The position numbers were made by a program, and so were the translations under genes. A DNA stretch of 64,000 nucleotides from Takakia lepidozioides (Eukaryota > Streptophyta > Takakiopsida > Takakiales > Takakiaceae). Shown one piece after another: positions 44,257 through 56,781 of this stretch; position 1 is the first letter of the stretch; every line of letters starts with the position of its first letter. The stretch lies in assembly GCA_030704615.1 (NCBI GenBank), contig CM060731.1, forward strand, positions 56,400,756 to 56,464,755. The letters are read 5' to 3'. The notes below the pieces were generated by a model. It did not search any database, was not told the origin of the DNA, and worked only from the letters and a program-made list of their open reading frames with translations.

Positions 44257-45263
44257 TGCTCGGGGGGGTCACTCCCCGTATTTTCAAAACCACGTGAGAA
44301 CTAGTATAGGGTGTAGTTTATTTTTTTGAGGTAAATTTTAGAAAAAAATTACTTAAAAAATACGGTATGGCAATATCTTTTCACCCAGTTTTTTTAAAAA
44401 TAGGGTCACAAAAAATCCAAAGTTTTACTTAAGAAATTAAAGTAATAAAGGGTTTTATCTATAGTATAATGTATTCATCCCTCATATTTCATCCAACTCT
44501 AATCCATCAAGATTAAATCTTCTCAGAACTTCATTCATCCATCTTTCAGGATTATGACAATGGTGTCGTGCGCATGGTTTATTTGCTATGCAGCTTGGAA
44601 CTTAACCCTTCACGGTGCAGCTGTAATGCAAGCAGCTGTAATCATTATATTCTCTCAGTTGAGCCATATTCCCTGCTGGTATATTGGAGAGTCATGTTCA
44701 CATTGTATTTTTTTCACTAGTAACTGATTTTTGTCCCTGGTGGTGCTCACTACGCTAGGAAGGAATTGCCCAGGGGGTCATTCCATTATGGTGTTTTTGA
44801 ATTGGTTCTCTAAAGATAGAGGTCACCTGAAGTTCAAATATGATTCCACTGATACACAGTGGATTGATATTGAGACCATAATCTCAACAGTGATTATGAC
44901 ATTTGAACCATCTCAGAATTTGTACTCTTAAGATCCAAGTGATGTTGCGGCTTTGAATGAGATCATGGCTAATGAAAATTAAACTTTTCTTTGGGTCCGA
45001 CATTTGACTTATGTGTGGAATGTTGTTTGTGTACATGCTTTGAAATTTTGCAATTATTTAAAAATAATAATTAAAATAAGGTCTAATTAATTGTTGCAAA
45101 AACAATAATAAAGAAAAATAGGGTATTAAGAAACAAAGGGTTTTACCTAAAGATAGGGTGAAAAAAAAATGCAAAATTTAAAAAATATAGCCTGGTATAA
45201 ATATATCTTTGTACGCGCGTGATATGGAAAAAATACATAGAGTGACCCCCCCGTGTGGCACTG
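44251..45263. mobile_element. hAT-like non-autonomous DNA transposon with 8-bp target duplication
   Basis: TGGCACTG at 44251-44258 is repeated exactly at 45256-45263. Between them, 44259-45255 begins CTCGGGGGGGTCACTC and ends with the inverted form (GAGTGACCCCCCCGTG), about 15-bp ends. The interior is AT-rich and has no transposase. A 66-codon frame (44731-44931) is unrecognised. An 8-bp duplication with short ends fits the hAT superfamily, but the tips are not the classical CAG form, so the superfamily is a suggestion. It interrupts ORF1 of LINE copy 2. Confidence 0.8.
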
Positions 45264-46620
45264 GTTGCGGGAGGGAGTGTGAAACCAGAGCAGGGTTTTG
45301 AGATATGGGGAATTGAGGGGGGTCTTTCCTATGATTGTCTGCATCCTTCTGGAACTATACCCATCATTTTCCTAGTTTAGGGCAGTTCGATTTGAGGTGG
45401 CCAGATAATCCACAGAAGGGCCCAGTTGCGGGCATGAGATCTGCTTACCTTCTTGCCTGGGAAGTGTAGAAGGATCCCATTACTTTCATAGTGCTCCACG
45501 TTGAATTTGATCCGATTGATCTCGACTGCCACCAAGGGCTACTCTTTGGCTAGCATGCTTTGCAGGATTGTAGTATCAGCGAGAGGACCGTCGAGGAGGT
45601 CAACATCATGGGCCGCCTGAGGCGAATCGCTGGGGCTGCAATCTTCTTCGTTGCTATCACAGTGGGTCGCCGGGTCTCCTGGTTCTTGTCTCCAGCTCGG
45701 AATTAGTGGCTGGTGGGCCTGGGAGCGACCCTGGGGGATTAAGCCCAAGGACTGGACCTGGTGTGCCATGAAGTAGCCTGTGCCAATGGAGGGGTGGAAC
45801 CGTCTTGGGTCAATGTAAGATGTGAGACCTTGCTTTGCCTGGGCTGATTTGAAGGGTCTATTGAGCAGGGGAGCCATTGATGGGAGGCGGGATGCAGGGC
45901 TGCAGTGAGCAGGGCGGAGGAGGGGGAAGGAGGTGTAGGTGGAATTCAAGCTAACAGCGAGGAAGGGAGCAACTAGCGAGGGCGGCGAATCGAGGTTAGG
46001 ATACTTTGGAGGGTGCGATGGCTGTTGAGGAAAGCCTCGAAGGAGCGCAGCTGAGGATCAGCGATAGCTGCAAGCTGGGCTACACGAGGGAGAGTTTAGT
46101 GATTGTGACGACTACTCGGAGACTATTTTCAGACGCCGGTTGAGCTTTTAAGATTAGTGGCAGGAGGCTGAAAATGATTGGATATGGGGAGCTGGCTAGG
46201 GATATTTGGGGGATGGTTCAGAATGAAGGCGGCTGTTCATTAAGGGGAGGATATGGAGAAACATGAAATGATGGCTGTCATATCTGTCCAAGGGATGAAC
46301 TTGAAGGCTTTCGTCGGGTAGACAGTTGAGGCGAGGGTTGGAGAGGCTTCAGCGTGGGAGGTGTTGTTTTATGATAGATTCTTCGATTACTGTGGTACTG
46401 GGGAGAGCTTGCAGGGTACCGCTTGTGATTGGGAATCGATGTGGCAATTAGGTTAGAAGGACTAGCGAGAAACATGGATGGCTTCGAAGGAGGCTGGGTG
46501 CGGAGATCGCTCTCACACTGCATATCGCGGAGCTCCATCTCTTCCTCCACTCCTTGAAGTCAATCTTCGAAATTTTCCACATTTCAAATTCTTGGCTTTC
46601 CTCTCAGTCTTCTTTTAACT
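45264..46620 (-). mobile_element. L1-type LINE copy 2, 5' portion
   Basis: Minus-strand 5' part. It carries the ORF1 N-terminal half and a 5' region with a frame at 46278-46550. The 5' end is near 46560-46620 by position; no clear target duplication was found because the 3' end is itself uncertain. Confidence 0.6.
45290..45949 (-). pseudogene. LINE copy 2 ORF1 N-terminal half (gag-like domain and zinc knuckle)
   Basis: Frame 45539-45949, then shifts: one frame gives VEINRIKFNVEHYESNGILL, HFPGKKVSRSHARNWALLWI, the same gag-like (DUF4283-type) segment as LINE copy 1. The next frame gives FCGLSGHLKSNCP, a CCHC-type knuckle with its first Cys unclear. At least two frameshifts and a stop are present. 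Confidence 0.65.
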
Positions 46621-46659
46621 AAGCTTGGATACTAAAATCTGCAACGTTGTTATTATGTA

Positions 46660-46668
46660 ATGCAAAGA
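46660..46668. repeat. Target-site duplication of MULE-C, left copy
   Basis: ATGCAAAGA, identical to 62353-62361. Confidence 0.92.
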
Positions 46669-47037
46669 GCCTCTCATTTTAAGATAATAGGGTCTTCAAT
46701 AGGCATGTGCGATGTGGCCGGTGGGCCCCGCGCACGGACACCCGGCTCCCGCCGCCCCGCCCGCCGCTACGGGCGGTTGCCCAGCCGCGGGCGTGGCTGC
46801 AGCAACCGCGCCCGCGCCCGCCCTGCCCGCGCCCCCGTCCGCCGCGCGGCCAGTCCCCCCGCCCATGAGTCCGCTACCCCTCCAGTTTGCCAGTTCGCTG
46901 CTGGCCAGTCCACTGCCCAGCAGTCTGCCAGTCTGCCAGTCCGCTAGCTAGTCCCCTGCCATCCAGTCCGCTGACGGCGTAGGATCTCCACCGTCCATTC
47001 CCATAACCTATCTGAGCCCAAAAATTTTTAGGGCTAC
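46669..47037 (+). repeat. MULE-C left terminal inverted repeat
   Basis: Outer 80 bases match the right end closely; the centre is very GC-rich (GCCCGCGCCCGCC) with CAGTCCGC units; the inner hairpin lies around 47013-47035. Confidence 0.88.
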
Positions 47038-47183
47038 AATTCAAACCTTTATCCCTGCCGCCTGCCACTTGCCAGCAGCCGCGAACGTGCGCACTGTTCT
47101 CCTGGCACGTTGTCGAACGTGTCCTGGGTACTGCGACGCGTTTCTTGTCTGTTCAGAAGCGTGTCTTTTGTACTGTATAGGGC

Positions 47184-50100
47184 ATGGACGTGGAAGCAAA
47201 ACCCGATGATATACTGATCACGGAAAGTCCGCTTATACAACCTCTTCGACAATGTTTGCAAACAACAAAACCAGGACCCTTCAACATGAAGGATCTCCAT
47301 TGGAAGAGTGAGATGCAATATGGGTTTATGGGTGTGCGAGTGAATGTTGAAAAGGCCTGCATACCTTGGGATAGAGTTGGTGACTTTGTCATGGGAGAGG
47401 AGAGTTTGGAGGACTACCCCACTCAGTTTTGGGTGAATGTCCATTCTAAAGTGGAACCCGGCTCGCGAAAAGCGCCCAGAGCCAACACATTTCTGTCTAG
47501 TATTATGTGTGCACCATCCTCAGTCCTTTTGACGTTTCATTGCATGTCTGTTGCCAATTTTTGTTTCACGACTTCTCTGATTTCATGCTTCCTCAAGTCG
47601 TTGGATATCGATTTTTGAATTTTCTGTCCAGGTATCAATGCTGCTACGGTCCTGATGACAAGTGCACCAACAAGGCAATAGTGGAGGATCCAAAACAGAA
47701 GCGTGGAGGACCTCTTGTGGGTGCTGGAACATCTTGCCCTCGTAAAGGCCCAAGGAGAAAGAAGTCGGAGTATGGAGAGTCTTACAAGCGTGGTTGCCAA
47801 TGTTGTTTCAAGGTCCAACAATGCTATCTCGCCCCTGACATTTGTGTCCTCACGTACTACAACAACATGGAGCATACAGATGCGCAAGGGAAACCCTCGC
47901 ATGGGAAGTCCGCAAAGTTCAGGAACACCCGCCACGCCCATGCACCACACATTAGCGAGGAATTGAAAGCCTGGGTCGTCAAATGTTTGTGCCGAGGCCT
48001 GTCGGTCGCCCAAATCATGATGGAGCATAAAGAGCACGTGATGAACAACACCGGCTTGGGCGATGCATGGACCCGCGATGATTTCTTGTTGGAGCAAGAT
48101 GTTCGCAACCTTGCCGAGAAACGTGCGTGGTAAACCTTCAAAAAGCATGTCGATGATGCGGAGACTGTGCGCATGTGGAGAGACCAAAATCCTGCGTCTG
48201 TTTTTTTCTATCAAGAGGAGAAATTAGAGCCAACATTCGAGCATTTTGATGGAGATTTGACATTCACTATTGGCATACAGACTCCGTGGCAGAAACGACG
48301 AATGCTGGAACTAGGGCATGACCGTATCGTTGCATGTGATGCAACCTTTGGGACAAATCATGACAAGGTACTATTCAAACGATTCCATGGACTTGTAGGA
48401 GCATGATAGCATAGTACCATGCAACATTCACATAAAATTTGGTGTGCTGACCCTTTCTGTATGTTTTCATGTGTACGTTGCGGAAGACCAAGGGGCAGAT
48501 CCACTGTGAACCGATGCAGACCTCATCACTCTTATGAAGTCTTCTCTGCAGAACTGAGCGAAATTTGCATGCTCTAACCATCTGACATTGTGCATTCCAA
48601 CAGTTCCCATTGTACACGTTGATGGTCTTCGACGAGTGGTTGAACGGTATACCAGTTGCCTATATCCTATCCGCGAGGAATCGGACAACAGACATGGTGC
48701 CGTGGATGAGAGCCTTGTGCGATTCACTTCTCGCAGATTTGCCGAGCTGGCGACCCAATGCCTTCATTGTGGACGATGCCGAAGCAAAAATCAACGCTAT
48801 TTGGTAAGTCTGATGGTCCACAGCACCGGTCCATTGTCGAGGTCCACTACAGTAGTCCATTGCTACAGTCCACTGGCAGACTCCTGTGGCAAAACCCGAT
48901 GGCAGTTCGCTGGGCAAATCCATTGGTAGTCCGCTGTCAAGTCCGCTCGGCAGTCCCCTGGCAAGTCCGCTGGCAGTCCCCCGGCGAGTCCGCTCGGCAG
49001 TCCGCTGGGAAGTCCACTCAACAGTCCGTTGCAAGTCGCCTAGCAAGTCCACTCAGCAGTCCCTGGGGTCGGCCGTCCGCTGTCAAGTCCACTCGGCAGT
49101 CCCTAGCAAGTCCGCTGTGGCAGTCCAATGGGGCAGTCCGCTGCCCCAGTCCTAGCTAGGGGGAAGTCCAACGGGGAAGTCCACTGGGTAGTCCAATGGG
49201 GTTATTCCAGCACATCAACGTCATGGCATTGTACTGTCCACTGGGCGAGTCCAGTGGCTCTGCCCGCTGATACAGGTCATTGTTACAGTCCACTCCGGCA
49301 GTCCACCATTGCAGTCTGATCCCAAGACTCTAATGTGTATCATGTGTGTTGTGCAGAATTGTTTTTGAAGGAGTACTCATTTTCCTCTGCCTTTGGCATG
49401 TCCGCAAGGCATGGGTGAGGCAATCATGCAAGAAAACGAAGGATCCGATGACCGCTGTAAACTTGTTGAAGGATATGGGAGACCTCACGTACTGTAGAGG
49501 GGGACCACGCAACGAGAAAAGAGCGCTTCGGTGGGTTGCAAGGAGAATCCGTCGTATGAGGTCAAAATACCCAAAAGGACATGAATTTCTTGACTATATC
49601 GAGCAGTACTGGAAGCCCCAAATAGCAATGTGGTGTACAGCAGCCCGTCATGTCCCTCATGCGAGCCAAGACACAAACGCAAGCATCGAGGCATACCATG
49701 GAAATCTGAAGGCAAGACTTGCCATGGGGAAAGACAAGATGAGTGGTCGTAGAGTGGACTGGCTTATATGGGAACTCACTGGCCGTGTGCTAACACACTA
49801 CTAGTACGCAATCCATTTGAAGACCCACGGGTTCATACAGAAATGACAAACACAAAAAGTACATATCCAGTTCTATATTTGCGGCACGAGACATTTCTGC
49901 TGAGAATGTTACTCTTCCCTTGGGTCTTGGTGAACCAGCCTACATTCTCAGCAGCAACCACCCCGGCACAACATACATTGTTTACAATCCTGATTGCGAT
50001 TGGACTTGTTGCACGTGTCCATGGGCAATGAAGGGAAATTTATGCAAGCATCAGGTCTGTGTCCTGAAGATGCTTCACCCTGACCTGCAGGATGGCCTCC

Positions 50101-50500
50101 TTGTGCGCGCTTGTGGCACGGCGCTGGGAACCATTCATGGAGGATTACCTAACTTGCTCTTGGGCAATGGTGCCGGCGGCAACGACGAATCCAATCAGTT
50201 CATGGAAAGACATCGGACGACTTCCCCTACGACGAGGCACCTCAAGAGGTCTCAGCCTCAATGGAACAAGAATTCGCGGACATACTTCGCATTGTAGGTG
50301 ATGACAAATACCTGGAGGTACATGCCCGATCTGCTCTTCGTATGTGCAGAGGGCAGCTCGTTGATATCCTGGCGAAAAGTGCGGTTGGAATGTTGCACCC
50401 TGCGGCAACGAAGGCTTTGGTCTCTGAACGACAAAAACAACATGTCTCTGAAAAGGAGACGAGATTTCGTGGAGGCTTGGAAAACCCGGCCTAGGGTTTT
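47184..50500 (+). pseudogene. MULE-C transposase (FAR1/MuDR type, DDE plus SWIM)
   Basis: Exons: from ATG 47184 (MDVEAKPDDILITESPLIQP) to about 47470; about 47630-48400 with GCQCCFKVQQC, ISEELKAWVVKCLCRGLSVA and IVACDATFGTNHDK (first Asp); about 48603-48805 with YTLMVFDEWLNGIPVAYILS and FIVDDAEAKINA (second Asp); about 49356-50490 with FLCLWHVRKAW, NASIEAYHGNLKAR (Glu) and SWIM CTCPWAMKGNLCKH, here with all ligands. Stops: TAA at 48131, TAG at 49801 and others near 49840-49930, then an RRRDFVEAWKTRPRVLRRTS tail. Same protein as in MULE-B; the two copies correct each other's breaks by comparison. Confidence 0.85.
48806..49325. repeat. CAGTCCGCTGG-type repeats in the MULE-C transposase intron
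   Basis: About 40 imperfect copies of a 10-14-mer (AAGTCCGCTCGGCAGTCC, CAGTCCACTGG and similar). It fills the same intron position as the 39880-40550 repeats of MULE-B, in the opposite sense relative to the window. Confidence 0.75.
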
Positions 50501-50552
50501 GCGGAGAACCAGCAAGAGGGTGTCTGCACCTGCACCTGCACCACATATATAC

Positions 50553-50684
50553 TCGAAAATTTGCAAGGTTTCAAGTCGTGTAGGTGTCACGAAGAAGACA
50601 ATATAAGTTTGCAATTCCTCGAAAATTCGCAAGGTTTCATGTCGTGTAGGTGTCACGAAGAAGACAATATAAGTTTGCAATTCC
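50553..50684 (+). repeat. 66-bp tandem duplication at the MULE-C transposase 3' end
   Basis: Two nearly identical copies of CTCGAAAAT(T/C)GCAAGGTTTC… ending TTTGCAATTC, lying just after the transposase coding region. Confidence 0.8.
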
Positions 50685-51440
50685 TCTGGTAGCATTGTCC
50701 CTTTCTGAAATACAAGTCCGCAATGGACTCATGCACAATCTCCCAATGGACTCCTCCAGTCTCCCAACTGACTTCTACACAGTCTCCCAATAGACTCCTG
50801 CATAGTCTCCCAACGGACTCATGCACAGTCTCCCAACAGAGTCACAGTCAGCAGACTGCGCACGCCAGTAAGCCAGTCTGCTGCCCAGTTCGTTGTCCAC
50901 TCTGAAAGTCTGCTCACCACACTCCCACTTCATCCCTGCAACTCTCCCAGCAGACTGCTGGACAGACTAAGTCTCAAGCAGACTCATCCACAACAGTAGA
51001 CTCAAAATGGACAGGATCCCAATGGACTACCTCCCTAACGACTCATGCCAATCCAGTGTCCTAGCGGACTCATGGACATGGTGCCTACCAGACTAGACTC
51101 ATGCCAATCCAGCGTCCCAACGGACTCATGGACATGGTGCCTACCAGACTAGACTCATGCCAATCCAGCGTCCCAGCGGACTCATGGACATGGTGCCTAC
51201 CAGACTAGGTACCAGACCCACCAGTCCCAGCCTCGGCAGCATGCTGCTCGCACATTCAAGCTCAGCAGACTTGGGTGCATAGGGCATGGAAAAATTGACA
51301 CCATTGTGTCCATTGAGTTTAGTGACAACATTACCAAACATGCCAACACCCACAGTACACAAAAGTGCTCATCACCACTGGAATAGTAAGCGAAAAGACT
51401 CGCATTTTTTATTTCGGTACATAGACTTCATAGGACAAGT
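50685..51440. repeat. Convergent intergenic region of MULE-C with 56-bp tandem repeat
   Basis: CTCCCAA(C/T)(G/A)GACTC-type short repeats (50720-50850), then two and a half copies of a 56-bp unit beginning CGGACTCATGGACATGGTGC at 51065, 51121 and 51177. No gene. It corresponds to 37556-38620 of MULE-B. Confidence 0.75.
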
Positions 51441-51449
51441 ACATCATAC

Positions 51450-52440
51450 TCATGAGAGCAGTTTCTCTAGATTGTCCAACCCCCGCACGATATACTGGGC
51501 ACACTGCATTCGCTGTCCAAGTGCAAACTTGAAAATAAACCAGTCCTTCGTGAAAGGTGTTCCTCTCTCTGGCTTTGCAGTCTTGGAGACATTTCCTCTG
51601 ACTTTTACCCACTCATAAAACACTTGAATGAATGACATGACGTAAAAGCCACACTCCCAGCTGAATGGTTGCTGGGGCAAATCAGGCGCGTGGAACTGAA
51701 ATGCTTGGACAATCTCGTGCCACTCCGGTGAGTCCATCGAGTACCCTAAGCACTCAGCATGAAGCTTCCGAATCCACCCTAGAACAAAGTGACAACTATG
51801 CGAGTGCCTGATAGAGTTCAGGTGAGTGTAACAGCCCTTGCGGAGGTCGATGATACAAACACTCCAGTCCCCCCTGCAATGGTATCAAACAACATGGCGT
51901 CATTGCACAATCATGATGGGCAGACTCAGCAGACTGACACTCAGCAAACCGACCATTGAGCAGACTCAGCACTCAGCTGACTCAGCAGACCTTCAAACCC
52001 AGTCCACTGGACAAATACAGAGGTCAACTTCATCGCTAAGAGTCAAGACGACACTATGAAACCAGACTATGACTCAGGAGACAGTCTCAGCAGACTTGGA
52101 AGAGTTCTTACTCGTCCCCAATTGGCACCAAAATGAAATCGCACTCTTTCAAGTCCTTGCCCAATCATTCAGTGCTGAGGCAACCTTCAAAGACCTCCAG
52201 AAGGCTTTCACGTTGCCCCACCCCCAATGACTTCAACACCGTCCACGTCGACGTTGGAAGAACAACAATAGTGTTGGTGAACGCAGCCTCAACCGACTTC
52301 TCATAGAATCAACACCACAGCTCCATGAGTCTATCTGTGCACTCTGACTCAACCTTCTAGAGCGCCTTTATGTCATCCGGCGACAGTCCGCATTCAAACC
52401 GTGGGTCCCCTTCAAAAACCATCAGCATGGAATTACTCGC
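51450..52440 (-). pseudogene. MULE-C ULP/SENP-type (C48) cysteine-protease domain
   Basis: The upstream part, decayed, lies at about 52440-52100 and ends near FILVPIGDE. After an intron the acceptor near 51873 opens GGDWSVCIIDLRKGCYTHLN and continues without a break to the stop at 51450, through RKLHAECLGYSMDSPEWHEI and QPFSWECGFYVMSFIQ. Cys and the Gln six residues upstream are kept. The position before Trp, where C48 proteases have the catalytic His, is Asp (GGDW). This final exon is open, unlike in MULE-B. Confidence 0.82.
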
Positions 52441-55400
52441 CTTGATGTGCAGAGCATGTGCTTTGCCAATCCGAGCACCCATCCTGCACAGAGCAGACCA
52501 TCCTTCGGGAAGCCTCATGTACTAAATAGACTGACGTCAACATGTAACCAAACACTCTACAGGCTGAACAGTTCATCAGCAGACTGACAAGACTAACCAC
52601 AACAGACAATGATGACAGCCAGCAGCAGACTGACCACAACAGATCGCAAAGCACTTAACGACAAAGACAGAAGAGGAGACTAAGCACAGTACTCACCTGT
52701 GCTGCTCCAGGAAACGACCCACATCTTTATCCATGTCCAAGGCCAGCTTGCAGTTCTTGTTCATAAAGACGCCAGACTTTTTCTTTGCCGGTCTCTTGGT
52801 ACTCGGACCCTCCTCGACCTCCTCAGCATGGTCCACGATAGTCCGCTTCTTGGCTTTGCCTCTCCCCTGGGAAGCAGGGACAGCTGTAGGCGGGCTGGAT
52901 AGAGCAGACAAACGCAGCGCTGCCGCCCTACTTCGCAACAGAGGCTGGTCAGCAGGTTTGTTTACACTTGCTGGACCTGTCTTTGTAGCTTCGTGGGTCG
53001 CATGCGTAGAACTGACCCGCGCATCGGGGGGCGTGCTCACCCCCACACCTTTCTTGGTTGTCGATCCCATGTTTGCAGCATGGGCGGAAGATGTTATGTC
53101 CTCAGAAGTAGACAGCCGACGGAGGGACGAACATCCTGTGAGGATACCGAGCAAAATGGCGAATTAGCCCAATTTCACAATGTGCTAAAACATAAACAAC
53201 AGTGCTGAAAGAGGAAATGGCACAACTTGCCCAAGGGGTGAGGGAGCAGACTCTATGTAATCCAGCGCTATACCAGACAGTGTCTGCGCCGCATATGGTT
53301 CCTCGTCAATGTGCCTGCCAGCATGTTCAGTCTGTTCCTCAATGTGTGCAGTCTGCTCGGCCGCCGGTTTTTCGTCAGTCCTTTCGTCTGTGAATTGTGC
53401 AATCTACTGACAACTCTGCGGTTCAGTCTCTTCCTCAATGTAGGAAATGTACTCGGTGGCAGGTTGTTCGTCAGTCCTTCCCTCTGTGAAGTGTGCAGTG
53501 TGTTGGTCAGGCCGTGCAGTCTGAACTGTGCAGTTAGAGCTGAGCTGTGCAGTCTGCCGTTCCGAGCCATCCTGGTCAGTCCTTCCCTCTGTGACCTGTG
53601 CAGTCTGCTGATTAGTCTGCGGTTCAGTCTGCTGCCCCGCCGCAGGTTGCTTGGCAGTCCTTCCATGTGTCGACTGTTCAGTGTGCTGGTCAGTCTGGTG
53701 GACAGCCGGCTGGGTGTTCGGATCTCCATGGACTTGGGAAACATCAAGAACATGTATGGAAGACCCACCGACAATTGCTTCCTTAGACTCTTCTGTAAGA
53801 TCTATGATACGGTTTTGCGTTCCCAGATTGAGTTCGGTCATCACATAAGACTCATCTATGGCTTTCGCCACTGAGCGCACAAAAACGAGACTGAGCTGGA
53901 AGGTCATAGAAGGCATGCCACGGGGAGCTGGATAAGAATGCTTTAACGGTGACTTGATGACTTCGTCAGTGAATATGCCTGGGGGAAAAGTGGACTCGCT
54001 CAAAACACTCATACTGGCAGATCCAAAAACATATTGTTGGGAACTCAGCAGAAATTTGTCCACAGGGTCCCGGTGAGGCCAGTGTATCCGAGTCTATTGC
54101 ACAATCCAGGGAACAGACTGGCTGTTAGTCTCCTGGACAGTTTGCTCGGCCATCTGCTGAGTGGGTTCGCCAGTGTGCTGCACAGTTTGCTGAGGGGCAA
54201 TCTGCTGGCTGGATTCGTCGGTCTGCTGCACGGTCTGCTGCATAGTAGGCTGAGGGGCAGTCTGTTGGCCGGTCTGTTCTCCGGTCTGCTGCAAAGTCTG
54301 CAAAGTTCGCTGCCCGCTCAGTAGTGTTTGCACATACTGAGTATGTGTGTGCGGGGCAGTCTGCTGGGACTGGTCCGGCCTATTACCCGGGACGGTCTGA
54401 TGTACATGCTCGGTCTCCAGCACTTGGGCAGTCTGTCCACATGTGTCGTGGGGAATATGTTGTTGGACATTCTTGTGGCCAGTCTGCTGGACAGTCTCCC
54501 GAACTCCTTGTAAAGCCAGGACAAGGTCCCTTGTACCTCTGGCAAAAGAGTCGAAAGCAGCTTGCACTTGCTTGTCTCCCAGATCAACTCGCCCTGCAAC
54601 ACATGTTTCTGCAAATGTGAATTTCTAAAAAAGTTGGCAAAAGAAATAGAGCTGAAACACGAAAGTTGCCCAGAACATTTTATCTTCCAAGAGATTTCTG
54701 ACGAGGCCAATGTCCTTGATTTGCCGGCACAGGCGTGCTCCATCGAGATAAGCAATGGCGCCAATGCGGTCTTCAGTTGGGGTCCCACACCACATGACTT
54801 TGAAGACATTGGGATTCTGCAAAACAATGTCGAATACTACTCACTCCATTACCAATGCAAACCACTGCAATGCGTCATCCACCACAAACTTTTGTGAATG
54901 GTCTGTTCCATGGAGTAAGTCCATCCTCAAACTATGCAGATCCTTCATCAACTTGCTGTACGAGCGGAAATTGCCAAATTGCATCCATCTGTGTTGTAGG
55001 AAGGAAGCTGCCATGCGCTCAAAGTCCTCCTCAGTCAATCCGAACAAGTGCTTTCTTCGCACCCCAAAGGTTGGATGTGCCAAAGGCATATGTCTGAGGT
55101 CTTCAGGCCGTGGGTCATCCATGAGAATCAGCTGCACAAGTAGAGGCGGCGCATTTTGGACGGTTGTGGCTTTAATGGCAACAACAGAGGCGGCTTCCAG
55201 AACATGGTTGGCTTCCTCAATAGAAAACTCCATGGAATAATGAAAGGGTACAAATGACCACCGGCGGTCTGCAACAATCCGGTGGAGCTCATTATGCCAA
55301 TCCAAATGGGGATTAATTTCTCCCACCCTAAGCCACGGAAGTGTGAGGTCTTCAGTTCCGGGTCGAATTACCGGTGATGACGATCGTCAAACTGCAAAAA

Positions 55401-56781
55401 GCGCCGTGCTATGTGGGAGAAAGGCAGTCTGCTGGCTGAGCACCGTGCTATGTGGGGGAAAGGCAGTCTGCTGGTCCGCAGTCTGCTGGATGACCGGTCT
55501 TCCCATTGGCATGGGCTGCATGATGGGCTCCTGGAGAGGAGTCTGCAGGATGACAAGCTGCTCGTTGGGAGTCTGCTCCGTTGGAGTCTGCTGGATGACA
55601 GGCTGCTGAATGGGAGTTTACTGGATGACGGCCTGCTGAATGGGAGTATGCTGGATGGCAGACTTGGCTGTCCTAGACGCATTCCCCCCCGACGCGTCTT
55701 GAATATGTAATGTCGCTATAGCAGCAGATGACCCAGGATACTTCAATAATATGTACTCCCGCACGCAGTCCACTTCTGCATGCACCGCAGTCGCTTGTAA
55801 AAGAGCATCATTGCTAGGTATCCGCCAAGCCTGAATGGCCCTATGAATATAAACACGTTCATCCTGGTACACGGCAGAGAACTTGGACGTGGACTCTATA
55901 TTCACCTCATGCAGCGGACTGGACTCACAGACCAGCAGACTGACAGATGTAATGTGTGTACGTAGGGTGGATGCAACTAGTAGACTGTACCAATGGACTG
56001 GACCAGCGGACTGACAAACGGACTCAGTAAGTAATGCAGCGATATAAAACAGACTAATTGACGAGCGGAGTGAGCCAACGGACTGAGGAGAGAACGCAGC
56101 GGACTGACCAGACTGAATAGGCAATGTGACCCCCATGATGGACTCAAATAGCACAGAGAACAGACCGCAACGACGCAATGGCGTGAGCCTTGCGCGTGAG
56201 CGTACGCTCACGCAAGAGTGACGTGGCGTGAGCATGATGTCAGCAGGCTGATATGGCGACAAATGCTGATGTGGCACTGCGCCGTCATCTGCCACGTCAG
56301 CATGAACATGCGCCGCCTATAACCGAGGATGGTCCTATGACCGTGGGATTAATGCAGGGAATCCTTGGCTGAATACAATGAAGACTACCATGGGGCCTAC
56401 AATTGTAGCATCCAACATTGTGCAATTATAAATGTTTGTTTCACTTTTACAATTACAAGGACGAGAAAATATCCTCACAAAGTATGCGCCATAGAGGCTG
56501 CCACGGGAAGACCTTGCTCCCTCCCCAAATAACAATGAGAGTTAGGATCATCTTCAAAAGATGATTGCAGTGCATAGCGACAGGAAAACATGTAGACTTC
56601 GAAAGGTGCAATGATGCATGTGCTTTTAAAAGTTGCCACTCAGAGCTCACTCAGTATAGTTGGAAGCATAATGGAGGGATAAGGGACGCCATATCATTGC
56701 ACCGCCGACGATGTTGCAAACGAATTGATTTGAATTGAATTTCCATGACAATGTTGCAAATTGCACATTTCATAGCAGATG

